DNA of 64,000 nucleotides from Tetranychus cinnabarinus (GCA_022266195.1 WHVY01000005.1:5890001-5954000); one strand, 5' to 3'. Counted from the stretch's first letter, positions 9,093 through 22,321 are shown. Made by a program: numbers and translations. The notes: a model not told the origin generated them from the letters alone.

Positions 9093-11257
9093 ATGACAAT
9101 CGAGGACAATTTGGACGAAATAACTATAATCATGTTCATTGTTAACTAATGTCATCAATTTTATTATCAATATGTCATTTAATTATGATCTAGTCACAAG
9201 TTTTAACCAAGTTATAGTTTTTCTCATCAATCTCTTTTATTAATATTTGCGTGTATTTTTTTGTATTAATTGTAATTGTTATTTATTTTGTACAATATAT
9301 TTGCATTTTATTCAACCAGATTAAAAGACGATGTTACTTTTATCCAAAACCTATTGTTTATCAGTATAAGTAGAATTCAAACATTGTTTCTATTGAAATC
9401 AAAATTATATCTCGACCTTTTACGTAACTGAAAATGATTGATAAAAAACAATAGAAGTTATAAATTACAAAATCTCGATAAAATCGGGGCTTAAACCAAC
9501 TTGAAAAATCTTTCCGATTTAACTCAAATATTGAGCACTAGAGGGCAGTAAGTGATGAAGTATAAACGGCAATTGAAAAATCGGTGTTCAATTGAAACAA
9601 CCAAGTTATCAGTAAATTCAAGTTAGACGATTTTCCGAAACTATCTTTAGATAAAACTGACCAAGAAATTAATTTATGATATTTTGACAGCAGAATTGGC
9701 ATGTCAATAAATATATAAACTCCAAGAATAACGATCAACTCCAATCCGTTCGATATTACTGTGATAATGATCAGCGAAAATCTCACAACTTCTCGAGTTT
9801 GATTTGAATAGTTTTAATAACAAGATAGAAAGTTTGTAGTAGATTAATTGGGAATATTATTATTACGACTAGATAGGTTATAAAAAGGGCTATTCAGCTA
9901 ATATGTCTCTTAGAGCAAGCGATTTGCTTGCTTTCTAAATCTACTCTTCGCTAGCTATTTGTTTTGAGCCTCATCCACTCGCTGGTTGAAACACACTTTA
10001 TCAATTCAAAAAGAGCTGAAGACAATGAACTTCAATGTTGATCAGAGATGGATTGACGAAATAACGTTGAATAATCTTGATCTTAGCAACAGTAATAATA
10101 AATATATCTTAAAGCACTTATACTCAAGTCCCAAACAAGTAATCCCTCTGATCGCGAAGTTATCCTCAATTAGCATTTTATTAGTGCCTGCATTTATTAG
10201 CTGAATATTCAGAATGTAAATATCAATATGAATATTAGTTTTCATGAAAACTAAATGAGAAAAGTGAAAAGGTTGACTTCTAATTAAATTATTTTCTATT
10301 AAATATGATTTGGGAGTTAGGAGTTAAACAATCCTAATTGTTTTCTTGCAATCAGTAGAAGCAAAATGATATTTGTATCTTTAAATGAAGTGATTTTTGA
10401 ATTTTGGCAAAGATAATTTATTTCAATATTAATCTGTAATCTGTTTAAAAGTTCAATAGATTGTCACTTGCTTCTGAATCTTTCTTTTATAACATGTAAT
10501 CTAATAATATTTATTAATAATACCCAATATCACTGAATACAACTGCTATTATATTTCAGTGTTCAATAAAGAATTGAAAATCTACCTCAATTGATTGAAT
10601 TGCTCGAAAATAGTTTCTCTAATGGTCTTGCTAGTGGCTCTAGTCTGACCCCAACGAGTCTAACAGTTTAATTCCTAGTCAACTTAATTGGTATAATCAA
10701 ATTTTTGAATAAACGTCATTATTTGACGTAATAATAAAACTAATTCAAGATACATTTCTTGGTTTATCGCAGTATGTTGCCATTAACTCCCGATGTGATA
10801 AATCAGTAGCAATACACTGAAAATCCAGGTTACCTCTTATATGTTATTTGATATCATAATTTTATTTACATTTCTATCAAGCATTACCCTTTAATTATAA
10901 TAATAATAGTGTAACCATTGGTTATTCGATGTCCAGTGTTTACCAAAAAACAAGTGATTACAGAGTTTTCTGATAAGCAATAAGAATAATAGATCAACTG
11001 AATAGAATGTTTATTTGAATTCATAAATTTCAATACTGATCACAACATTGATTGATTTAGTAAACTTGGTTTTTAGATTACAAAAATAAGACTAGAAATT
11101 ATTGAAAATACAAACTCTAAATGGTTTAAATTTATCAAAATGGAAATATAAATTAAAATGAAATAGTCTGGACTGAAAAATGCTGACATTCTGAGCATTT
11201 TACAAAACATTGAATATAATGTATGTAAAAATGATTATTTTGAATGATTTGAATGGC
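9093..11257. other. Intergenic region between AIP and the acidic-protein gene
   Basis: About 2.2 kb of AT-rich DNA holding the 3' ends of AIP (+) and of the acidic-protein gene (-). The only suggestive element is a TATA box with a short downstream frame (9879-10204), listed separately. Nothing else is supported. Confidence 0.5.
10025..10204 (+). CDS. Possible 59-residue protein behind a TATA box
   Basis: A frame of 59 codons from the ATG at 10025, beginning MNFNVDQRWIDEITLNNLDL and ending in a hydrophobic stretch, VIPLIAKLSSISILLVPAFIS without further charge, like a tail anchor. TATAAAAA lies at 9879-9886, about 140 bases upstream, and AATAAA occurs near 10567. There is no family match and the frame is short enough to be chance in AT-rich DNA. 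It is listed only because promoter, frame and polyadenylation signal line up. Confidence 0.22.
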   Translation: MNFNVDQRWIDEITLNNLDLSNSNNKYILKHLYSSPKQVIPLIAKLSSISILLVPAFIS

Positions 11258-14200
11258 CTATCCTCTTAAAAATGGATCTTTGGGTTTCCTCTTGTTTCCA
11301 AATTTGTTAACATTTTGTACACCCGAGAAGGCCAATGTTGTGGATGATCTGTGATTATCTGGCAATTTAGTTGATAATGCTCCTGGTTTATTGTTTGATT
11401 GGTCATTGAGGTGAACATCGTCCTTCATTGAGCCATTATCCAGTTTATTTTCATTGTTTTGCTGAAAAGCTTCTTGATTAGAGTTTTCATTGCCAGTGTA
11501 TGCATAATGAATTACACTCGAGCTATAAATGGATGACTTGGGAATTGTATTTTGTCTTGAAGAGTCTGTTGATGGGAATTTGTTAATTGAAAGATTGTCC
11601 GTCGATATTGGAGATTCTGGTTGAGAAGAAAGACCCGAATTTCGTCTTGAAACTAAAGAAAAGAATAAATATAATGATCAAGAGTGTTCGAAGTGATCTT
11701 ACATCAAGTTTACTGTTCACAGAAAGTCTAGATAATAGTCTAAGTTGATGATAAATTACCTGGATAATAATTTCTTGCGTTGCGTTCCTTGAACTGTTCA
11801 CCAATGTTTGGATTGACATTGATGTTGGCATTAACGTTGAGCTTAGATAGATTGGGTGAAGGCTTATTGGGGAAAGTTGTCTGATTAGATGGCGTTTCGT
11901 TTTCCATCTCTTCGTCATCACCTTCTTCTTCATCTTTGTCATCACTTCCATCGTCATCGTAGTCGTATTCACTTTGGATGGGCAAAGAATCTAGTTTTTG
12001 TTCTCTTTTGTCAGCCTCGAATTTTCCTTTTGAACCTTTTTGATTAGATGAGCCAAATGGAGATACTTTATTAGCTATTCTTCTGAGATTTTTCAGGTAA
12101 ACTGTATCAAATTTCGCACTACCTTGACTAGGCTCATTATCTCGAGAAATAGGTTCATCTTCATCTTCATCGTCATAATCATATTGGCTTAATGATCTCG
12201 CAGTTGAAAATGGCTTGCTGTTATCCCCAAAAGCTTCAGTCTTTTGCATTTTACCAGAATCACGAAAAATATTAGCAACCGGTTCAATCAATGGATGGCC
12301 ATTTGAGTCTGAAAAGATTAAAAGTGAAGCTATTAATTGAAATATATTAGTAAATTAGTCCATTAGGATTCTCAGTCAAATCCTTTCAAACAATTAATGA
12401 TTTAGAACTAATTAGCTTAAGATTGAATTATAAACGTTTGGGTTGCAACTAAAAAGACACATTTAACACAATTGTTACATTTATGCACACTTTTACACAA
12501 ACACTGCAAAACAAATGGACAGAAACGGGTAAGAATAGATTTCTTGCAAATTAAGTTTCTGTCAGTTTGTAAGGACATAAAAACTGAGCCCATTTGTGCT
12601 GCTTAAAAGTTTCTCAGATCGATAGTTTGCCAAAAAATCGAGTTCAAAGTTGAAACTTCGATCACCGTTTGTACAGTTAGGGAAGCAGATTTTCACATGA
12701 ACTTTCATTTTCCTGATTGATATTTTGATTATCAACCAGTAGATGCTCTTATTTTAAGAAAAAAAGTTTTCAGTTTCCGTAAAACAGATCAAGTTCGATT
12801 TGAAGTTAAACTTGTCGCATTCAGTGACCATATAAGTTAGAGAACTGAAACTTATTTTTGGGGCTCAAAAATTGTTTGCACACACTGCAATTCAAATAAT
12901 TTTTCCTATCGATCAATAGTTCTCTTGATTTTGGCCTTTGACCTAAAAACTTTGAGCATCGATAAGTCGAGAACGGAATCACCTAACATCATCATTCTCT
13001 GGTCAAATATTAGTTTTCATTATAGGACTACAGTACATCAAAATATTAAATTATTGAAAGTTCTGCCAAAAAAGTTAAAGCACTGTGTTACTTATGTTGC
13101 AGAATTGAGACTTTGTTGATAAAGTTAGATGGTTACTCAAACACAAAGCATGCTTAAATGAATTACATCAGATTTTGTTCAGTATTGAGTCACATACTCC
13201 TATAGCCCATGATGAAAACTAATATTTGACCAGAGAATGATGATGTTAGGTGATTCCGTTCTCGACTTATCGATGCTCAAAGTTTTTAGGTCAAAGGCCA
13301 AAATCAAGAGAACTATTGATCGATAGGAAAAATTATTTGAATTGCAGTGTGTGCAAACAATTTTTGAGCCCCAAAAATAAGTTTCAGTTCTCTAACTTAT
13401 ATGGTCACTGAATGCGACAAGTTTAACTTCAAATCGAACTTGATCTGTTTTACGGAAACTGAAAACTTTTTTTCTTAAAATAAGAGCATCTACTGGTTGA
13501 TAATCAAAATATCAATCAGGAAAATGAAAGTTCATGTGAAAATCTGCTTCCCTAACTGTACAAACGGTGATCGAAGTTTCAACTTTGAACTCGATTTTTT
13601 GGCAAACTATCGATCTGAGAAACTTTTAAGCAGCACAAATGGGCTCAGTTTTTATGTCCTTACAAACTGACAGAAACTTAATTTGCAAGAAATCCATTCT
13701 TACCCGTTTCTGTCCATTTGTTTTGCAGTGTTTGTGTCAATTTTCACATTGCAAAAAACCTTTCTTTTTAGGTAAAACCAGAAAATTTGTAATGAACTAG
13801 CAATCATTTTGATTTTAATAACACTTTGCTTCAAATATTCAGAGCATGTAAGATTAATTATGCGAAATCAACAAATAGAAACACCTGAAATATCAAATGT
13901 TTAAAACAATCACTGAAAGATTCAAAGAATGATTTTACTTTGGCGAAAGTTTGAAACTTGAATCTAAATAAACCATTCGTTTCGATACATCACAAATTGA
14001 GCTAACCAGGTAAAGTTAGTGAACTGTGCAGTTGAAAGAAGATGCTTTTCGGAAAAGTGTTGAAGGGAAACTCAACTTTTACTCACATCTTGATTTGATT
14101 GATGGACTTTGTACCTGTTCTTGACCAACAAGAGTTTCCTTTGCATTATTCGAATCATTAATTTGTTTAATTATTTGCTCTAATGTATAATTTGTTGGTG

Positions 14201-14351
14201 TCAAGATGAAAGTTGTAATAGAATCATTTGAAGAGTCAGGGAAGATTTCCAATGATGATGGCACTGTTGATTCACTCGTTGAATTTGTATTATTTTTAGA
14301 CATTATTAAAACACAAAGAGACAGAAATTGTAGGAACTGAATTGCATACAT
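11258..14351 (-). CDS. Secreted acidic Asn/Ser-rich protein with YDYDD motifs
   Basis: Three exons: 14351-14087, 12308-11760 and 11652-11258. Junction phases agree (1, then 1), giving 402 residues. The N-terminus MYAIQFLQFLSLCVLIMS is a signal peptide, and NNTNSTSEST after it offers N-glycosylation sites. Two copies of a YDYDD motif (Tyr 131/133 and 203/205), each embedded in long Asp/Glu runs, are strong candidates for tyrosine sulfation. Dibasic sites occur, including RR at about 164 and KR near the end. The C-terminus is KRKPKDPFLRG then stop, so a terminal Gly follows a basic-site-flanked peptide. No known domain is seen. It may be an extracellular-matrix or cuticle protein, or a peptide precursor; neither is proven. 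The first intron (1.78 kb) carries the foldback element. Confidence 0.8.
12495..13737. mobile_element. 1.24-kb foldback (long palindrome) element
   Basis: Two inverted arms of roughly 540 bases (12495 to about 13035, and about 13197-13737) surround a loop of about 160 bases. The ends are ACACAAACACTGC and its complement GCAGTGTTTGTGT. The arms are nearly perfect; I see one clear substitution (near 12537) and small differences at the inner edge. There is no coding frame longer than 64 codons. A non-autonomous foldback or long-TIR MITE is the best reading. I could not define a target-site duplication. It lies in intron 1 of the acidic-protein gene. Confidence 0.8.
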
Positions 14352-16792
14352 GATAGGAAACTCTTGAACTTATTGCTGTAGAGTAATTATGCGATTTTTT
14401 ATTGGAATGAGATTCACTGATACAAAATATGGAAGAAATTGCTGTAAATGAAGACTTAAAATTAATAAACTAAAACAAAATTTAGGTTAAAATACAAGAA
14501 TAGCTTCAACATCGCACAAGGAAATAAGCACAGGAATCCGGGGAAAATGATTTGTATGGCAGACGATGAATTTAGGTGAGTTTTCCAAAGGTAAACATTG
14601 CATTTCGTCGACACAGAAAACAAATCATCATTGGGACTACGGAAAACACGGTTAGTAAAATATTAGTTCAAAACCATTAACAGTTGATTTGTATCTGGTA
14701 AAGACGAAAGAGGTTGAGTTAAAGTGGGTTGAAATGGAGAAAGCGAAGGTTAACCAGTTACAACTATTTCCGATTGAAAGACAAAATGAAAAGACAAGAT
14801 TGAATAATACGAAAGAACTAAAAGGAAGCAAAAATATTTAAATTAAAGATCAATGTTTTCTTGATTGTTTCATCATAAGATACAGTAAAACAATGAAATT
14901 AAGAGCTTACTATTAATAGATCAACTCGGAAGTTTAAAATTGAAAGGTAATTGTCCATTTAGCATTTACTATAATATAAGTTAACAAACATGAAAAAGAG
15001 AGTTCCAAGATCATTGGCTTAAAAGGGAAACGCGCAAGGTGCCTAGAGCCGATCTCAATGTGGCAAATTTCATTAGAAGGTCGAGTTATGGAGTTAGACC
15101 ATAAATGCTCTTGTAGTCTTGTAAATATTTTATTGTGGCCCGTATTAATGAAATAAGCATTGGCAATTTTCTGACCATTTCTTACTTACTCAGTAACGTA
15201 ACTTGGCAGTTGATCAAAATAATTTTTCTGCACAAAAGTTGATTGTTAAAAATGATGAACATCTAAAATATGCATCCTTTGTACGATTAAATAACATACA
15301 ACACAAAATGAGGCTATTTATCTAAATGTAGGTGATTTTCACCGCTCTTTGTAACGCTCTTTGCGCTAATGAGTGAATAACCGAGTTATTCAGCCATTCA
15401 GGGTTAAACTCGAGGAATACGGTTTAAGTATTTGATATCGCGTTGTAGTTTAGTCATAATCTAGAATTCAGGACTTTCCCGAAATGCTCATTTAAGTCTT
15501 ATTTTATTGAAATGAACAGGTTATTTCAGCGCAAACATAACTTGCTAGCTCTCTTTGAATAATGGGAATTTAAAATGGAAAGGAATCAACTTTTCGAGTA
15601 AAATAAGCTGAAATCCAAATTCTCTGGACACTTTTTTCTTCTAATGTTTATAAAATCATTTGAGAAATTCAATGATGTTTTAATTTATTGCAAATAAAAC
15701 TTTTAGAGTCATTTTTCCAGATTTTAGTTACAACTAGCAGAGCAAGTGTTTTTAAGGATTAGCATTAGTGGACAATCGGACTAATCGAAATAAAAATACA
15801 ATTAAATCTGTAGAAACACTTGCTTCAAGTTCGATTCGAGTTGGTTAGTCCTGTTTCCTCATGATGAAAGCTAAATAGCAATTTAGAGGAATATTACATT
15901 AAATTAAAACAATTTTTGGAGGAAAATTAGAGCTGGGAAAAGCCAAACGGGATGTGTTGAATGATACAAAACTAAGGACTGTTGCCACAAAAATAAAGAT
16001 TATCTTGATCTATTTCGATCAAAGCTAATGTCGATTGGTTGCGAAAAATGAAATGTTGAACAAGGTTAAGCATGATTAAATAATCCAGATTTCACAACAG
16101 TTATGAATAGTCGAAAAATGGAAATAAAGATTATGAATTTGATTATGGTAATAGCAAAATGTACAGTTGGTGAATGAGTTACACTTTTGCATTGTCAGTC
16201 AGCAAACCTTGGTTAAAACAATGTAACGAAGTAGGCAATCCGGTGGTTGTCATTGAATTAACCGCGAGACGTGAGTTGAGTTGATTGATTTAAAAGGTTT
16301 AGCTTGCGATTTACCGAGTAACATGATTTAGTTGATAAAATGTAAATCGGTGAAAACAAAAAAAAGGAACCAAAAAAGCAATATTTTAAAGAGAAGGAGA
16401 AGAAAAAAAATGTTTGTTCTAACATTTTTTAGTCGGTGGTTATAGCAGGATATCCGTTCAATCGTTAATCAACTAATTAATTTGCTTGGTTGACCGAGCG
16501 AGTTAAACAATATTTGAGTAAACTGTGGTGTTGGTGGGTTTTTGTATAACATTTATTACACAGGGACACAAACATGATAATGAATTGTGAGCTTGGTTTT
16601 TCACCTGAATTGGGTAAAAACTGGTAAAATTATAAAACGCTGAAAAGACAGCCAATGATGACCATGATGGTTGAGATAAAATGGCGGTTTGGTTTCAATC
16701 ACGAGTGACAAAAGTAAGACAAAATTAAGAAACTGGTAAAGAGGCGGGAACAGAGATAAGGATAGGGAGTCGGTGATTCATTTTTCATTTTG
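14352..16792. other. Intergenic region between divergent secreted-protein genes
   Basis: About 2.4 kb without a supported gene, holding the upstream regions of the acidic-protein gene (-) and the Gly-Leu-rich gene (+). A small inverted repeat, AGCAAGTGTTT at 15741-15751 against AAACACTTGCT at 15814-15824, could be a short hairpin or MITE remnant. Confidence 0.45.
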
Positions 16793-16793
16793 C

Positions 16794-16803
16794 TATATAT
16801 AAA
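16794..16803 (+). promoter_or_regulatory. TATA box of the Gly-Leu-rich protein gene
   Basis: TATATATAAA, about 150 bases before the ATG at 16953. This fits a regulated, highly expressed tissue-specific gene. Confidence 0.6.
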
Positions 16804-16952
16804 GACAATTAAGACTTTTCTTTAACAAATCGTCTGACAATTTTTAATAACTTTACTTCAACATTTGAAAGTGAGTTAAGCTTTGTAAGTTAGTGTCATC
16901 GGTTAAAGTAAACTCAACATTGCAACAATCTTTAACTGTCAACAACCAAAAA

Positions 16953-19900
16953 ATGAATCCAACGGTACGTTTTGTGATTTTTCTTGAATCTGGTTTTCTT
17001 TTCTCGATTTGGGTTCAATTGTTTTCTTAGTTACCAGGATAACTGTGTCTTCTCTCAACCCAAATCTGGATTTATTTGTTATCAACTTGTTGCTAACTGG
17101 ATATTTTACCTTTCCATTTTTTCTGGTTTTTAATTTTATTTTCTGGTTTCTCTTTTATCTCAACTTTTGTAGATTGTTAAATGTGTTACAACAATATTAT
17201 CCCTCAATTTAATAACACTGGTTCATTGTCAAGGTGAAGATCTTGGTGGCCTTGGTGGCTTAGGTGATCTAGGCGGACTCGGAGGTGGAGGTGGTGACCT
17301 CGGCGGCCTAGGAGGCTTAGGTGGTGGTGGTGGTGATTTAGGTGGACTTGGAGGTGGAGGTGGTGACCTCGGAGGCCTCGGAGGCTTAGGTGGTGAAGGT
17401 GGAGGCCTCGGAGGCCTAGGTGGTGAAGGTGGAGGCTTCGGTGGAGGTCCCGGTGGTTTTGGTGGATTTGGCGGAGGCCAAGGTGGTGGATTACCTGGAG
17501 GCTTTGGTGGCTCCGGTGGAGGTATTCCTGGTGGATTTGGAGGTGGCCAAGGCGGTGGATTTCCTGGTAAGTTTATTTTTTCATTGGCTCCAAATGCATG
17601 TCGTCTTTATTATTTTCATCAATCTTAAATCGTCAATATCTCAAGGAATAGTGATAAATTTTAGTCAAATTATTTACTCTGTTAAACTAGGAGTGCATTC
17701 ATGTTGAAAAGTTGACATCATGTGACAGGAGAGAAAAGAACTAAGATTGAAAACAAGGAAGAAGAAAAAAAAAGAAAGAAGGAAAAGTAAATAACTTCAT
17801 GAATTATTCAGAATGTGAATTACGATTTTGATTTTGATAATGTTGATGACGATGGTGAGAATACACTTCAGTGTTTATTCATCCTTTTCTCTTCCTTTTC
17901 TTCCTATTTTTTGTCATTCTCTTCCCCTCTTCTATCTTTCTCTGAATTTTCATCTTCTGATAAGATTGACCCAGTCAAAGAAGCTATTAGAGCAGGGAAG
18001 TTATCATAGTAATATTGTCCTATCATCAAAAAAATCTACAATCTAAAGCGTATTAATTCATTTCCTTAGCATTGAAAGACTGCTTATTTTAAGCAAATTA
18101 AGCAATTTTATCGCAAGTCGATATTTTCTCTCATCCTTATGATTAACATTTACTATTTTGGCTTGATTATCCAAAAAATTCAAGTTAACCTTTAAATGAT
18201 CAGCCTGGGTTGAGTGAAAACTCGTCAACTGTATCAACAGCTTTTGTCCTTTACAATCAGAATCAATTTGGTTACAATATGATTACATAACACTTATTAT
18301 TAGATAACCAATACCCAAATTGAATACGAAAACAGTGGAGAAGAAAATAAGAGAAAAAAAGTGAAAAAAGAGCGAAATAATTCTCTCTTTTCAGGGTCAA
18401 ATCGTAGGAAATTACCCAGTTAGTTCCGCTTTTTGTTTACCTTCAATGATGAATGTTCACTGATCTTTATGGATCTTGACTAGTCGAGCAAATTCATCAC
18501 CATATTCAGTGAGCAACAACAGAAAGTGTCGACCTTCAACAATTCACAGTAAAGCAATAACCAAACAATGAAAACTGAACCCAAAAAAAGTGTATCAACA
18601 ATCACAAAAATAAAACCTAAAGGTAAACTGAACAAGTTCATTTCCGTTGAAAATGATGTCAACCATGTGGCAGTTTATTCAAAGTCATTTTTTGGTGGAA
18701 AAGACACAGTTTTTTTCACCGGAGATTGCAACTTTGAAACTAACAATTCAAATCTAACAATATTAAAATGGTCCACTTGATTCAAGTTGATACTCAAACT
18801 GTTGTTGATACCGGCAATGGTTAATGGTTTGATGATGATTAAAAACAGGAAGAGAAATGGTATTGACCAAAAGAGAGATAAATTAATGATAAACTGACCA
18901 ACTAATTGATCAAGTTAATTAACTGTTCTTTTCTTTTATTTCCAGGATTTGGTGGATTAGGTGGTGGACAAGACTTTGGTCTTGGTGGTCTCGGAGGGGG
19001 ACAAGGTTTCGGTGGAGGCCAAGGACTTGGCGGTGGCCAAGGACTAGGTGGACTTGGAGGTCTTGGAGGACTTGGTATTCCTGGTTAGTATGAGATCTCT
19101 TGAGGTTTATTAGGATAGTTAAAGGAGAGACAAGAGAAACAGGTAAAATGGCCATTTTCATGGGAATAAACTAGTCTAGGGTTTTATGCTCAAAATGAAC
19201 ATTTTTAATCATCATTATTACTCAATGACTATAACTTGATTACAATTGACCCGAATCAGCCAATTTTTATTGATAGGCAAACGTAAATGAAAGATATAAA
19301 AAGCCAAAATGTTAATGTTTACTGGTGAAAATGTTATTACTGGCAGTCAAATTGTTAATGTTGATTAAAATTGAAGATGAGTAGAGTGAATTATTCAATT
19401 ATATTATTCTCATTCATTACTTTTTTGCCTTTCATCAAACAAATTGAGATTGATTAAGGTTAACATGGACTGGGATACAATTTAATTTAACCTTTTTAAT
19501 AGGAAATTATGATAACCCATAATGAACATCATCATGGTCATTCTGCCCATTCAACTATCATCTTTCATGATGAACATCTATTAACATGGTAAAACATTTT
19601 TATGTTTTGCATCCATAAAAAAAAGGAGAACCAAAAACAACGAAAATTGAAAAACAAGCAAATTCTCGTAAATTTTAAATAATAATGAAAAGTCTTTCAA
19701 TTGTTCATTATTATCCATTTACAAGAATAATCTATTAAATTGAAAACAATATCAGTTGAAAAATATAAACATGTCAAGAGTATAGTCAGGTCAATATATT
19801 AGCCAATTAATCTGATAGCAAAAAAAAGGAAGAGAAGAGATGAGGAAGAAGAGAAAGAAGAAGAAAAATAATCCAAAATATTTTTCATCTTCTATTACTT

Positions 19901-20835
19901 TATTGCTTGAAACTATTATTACGATTCCCTGTCACTTGAATATCATCAGTTGCCACTGGTAACCAATTTCATGATAACATAACTCTTCTGTTAATACTAA
20001 TAATAATCATAATAATAGTGATATGAGCATAAATTTTGTCTATTACTATGCTTGTTGAGTTCATGGAGGAACATGGTAAAGATAGAGGAAAAGAGGCTGA
20101 GAAAAATTTTTCTTCACAGAAGAAGAAGAAGAAGAAGAAGAAGAAAGTTCCGAAAGAAAAACAGAATCATCTGGTATAATGAAACTCCATAGATCGATTG
20201 GAACATGTAACACACAAATTTCACTACTTTGTTATCAGCCAATGAAACTGGTCAATTTACCTCCCACTTTTCATAATCAGTTTACATCAGTTGCATGCAT
20301 ATTAACATCTATCTGTTTCTAATATCACATTTTACTCCCAGTTTTACCAATCTAACTTTTTTATACACATTTATATATTTTATTACATTGTATTATATAT
20401 ATAAAACTGTTTCTCTGATTTCTATCTTTTTTTTCTTCATTTTATTACTTCCTTGTTCCAGTTTATCTTCATCTTCTTAGCCATTTCTTTTACAATCTTG
20501 CTCATCAACTTTCTCTTACCAACTAACTAAATAGGCTCATCAATTTAACCCATCATTGAACTGTTGGTTAAACTTGAGTTAGTAATAGAAACATTTCATT
20601 GGCGAATCCATAATGAAAATGATTATTTTTTGTTTGTCTCATTAATTTGCACCTCAATGGACAGATTCACACGATTCATTGAAACATTTCAACTAATGAT
20701 TTTCTTTTGATCTTCTTTTCAGGTCTTGGTGGTCTTGGTGGCTTTGGTCCTGGTGGTGGTGCCGGTGGAGCTGGAGGTGGCGGAGGTTTACCCGGTCTTG
20801 GTGGACTTGGTGGACTTGGTGGCTTCCGAGCTTAA
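16953..20835 (+). CDS. Secreted Gly-Leu-Gly-rich structural protein
   Basis: Four exons: 16953-16964, 17173-17566, 18946-19083 and 20723-20835, giving 218 residues. The first exon encodes only MNPT. Exon 2 completes a signal peptide ending near LITLVHCQ, so the mature chain begins about residue 24-25 with GEDLGG. The rest is a repeat of GLGG, GGGGD, GGEGG and GGGQG units, with Phe-Pro-Gly or Ile-Pro-Gly at exon ends and a C-terminus of GGFRA. Acidic residues (Asp, Glu) lie in exon 2 and Gln in the middle; Tyr, Cys and Lys are nearly absent from the mature chain. Such proteins are typical of arthropod cuticle or silk. Gly-rich spider antimicrobial peptides have similar GGLGG runs but are cationic, unlike this one. 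Introns 2 and 3 are 1.4 and 1.6 kb. Confidence 0.85.
20118..20145. repeat. (AAG)n microsatellite
   Basis: About nine AGA/GAA triplets in intron 3 of the Gly-Leu-rich gene. Confidence 0.9.
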
Positions 20836-22316
20836 CCCATTTGATCTTGCCTTTTGACCCAACAACCTCGGAACACTTTATTTATATGAAACAAAAAACC
20901 AAAAAACCTAAATCAATTATATTCTTGAAGCCAATTACAGTTTCTTTTTTGTTAACTGTTGAGAGAAACTGTTTTATTAATTTAAGAGTTATTTCCCCTC
21001 TTTTTCACCATTTTGATGCTCAATCGATTGATGATTAACTAATGAGAAATGGTGATTACTGGATTATAATGGCGCTGAGTATGATCGTGGTGATGATGCA
21101 GATAATTATTGTTGTAATGGTGGGCACAATTAAACTATAAAACACATTAAGATCAAAGCATCAAATTGTAATCGTTGTTATCACCATATCCATATAAATA
21201 TCATAATTATCGTCAATAGTCGACCTTGTTTTATTTCCTTTTATAATTGCTAAAATACGTTCATCACATCTAATTGTTATCATCATTCTTTCCCTTTTTT
21301 TATACTTCTTCATTTCAACCTTCATCATCATTTAAATAAAAATGAGATTAATTCAATTAGAATGTTGTAAAAATTCAATTTGCTCGGAATATCAAACATT
21401 GTACCAACAAATATTGATGACTGTTACATTTTAGGCAATTTTTCAACAACTATTCTGGTAAATTACACAGTCATTGATTAACCTGACAATCTAATTTCAT
21501 AATTAACTCTCTTATTTAGTAACACAACATTTAACACATTATCATTAATCTGGTTAAGACACAATTAATTGATAAACAGCCTTACGGTTAACTTGATGTT
21601 TATTTTACTAGACGATAAACATTAGCTAGTAAAATTGAAGCAACCAGAATAATTAACCCGAATCTAACCTTTCAATAATCAAGGAAAAAAAAGAGGATAA
21701 CCAGAAACTCACAAGATGCCATGATGATGCAAAAATGATACATGATTACAGGATTTCATCCATACTGATAAAGGTTAAATCTCAGGTTAACCAATTACCT
21801 GAACAAATCATCATAATCATGCAAGTCACCACAGATGTAACCATAAAGTCTAGAACTTGAAAAAACTGGTTAATCTGTTTCCAACCACAATTCACTTGTT
21901 AGCTATGTAATTCAACCAAAAATGGCTCCCATTTTCATCCAGTAACCAAATTGTAATATCAATGAATGTAGCCAACGTTAAACTGCAACTGTAAGATAAT
22001 AAGATAATAAAAGAAGATTGATAACAATTTATCAACGATTGAGACAAAAAACGAAAACAGAAGCGCAAAAATTGGTTGAGAAAAAGGTTAAGAGAAATAA
22101 GATGAAAATGAAACAAAGACTCACCTAAATTGATCAATTGACACATTGACTGTTACCATTAACCGCAGACAATTAATTGATTTCAATCTACAATTAACAG
22201 CATAAACATAAATATTAATTTATTGGTAAATATTGAATCGTAAAATGAAACAGCATTAAAAAGAAGAAGAAGAAGAGAAGCAAAATCACATTTTCTTGCG
22301 TTGTTTTTTTCACCTA
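20836..22316. other. 3' flank of the Gly-Leu-rich gene
   Basis: About 1.5 kb without a supported gene. An AATAAA at 21335-21340 could end the upstream transcript. A short GAA run lies at about 22260-22279. Confidence 0.45.
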
Positions 22317-22321
22317 AACCT

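Noticed and set aside
17815..18046. Two overlapping 64- and 72-codon frames in the same intron
   Set aside because: Low-complexity Ser/Phe/Leu strings from a pyrimidine-rich tract, typical of chance frames.
18568..18780. 70-codon plus-strand frame inside intron 2 of the Gly-Leu-rich gene
   Set aside because: It looks less repetitive than its surroundings, but there is no family match, no matching splice site and no promoter.
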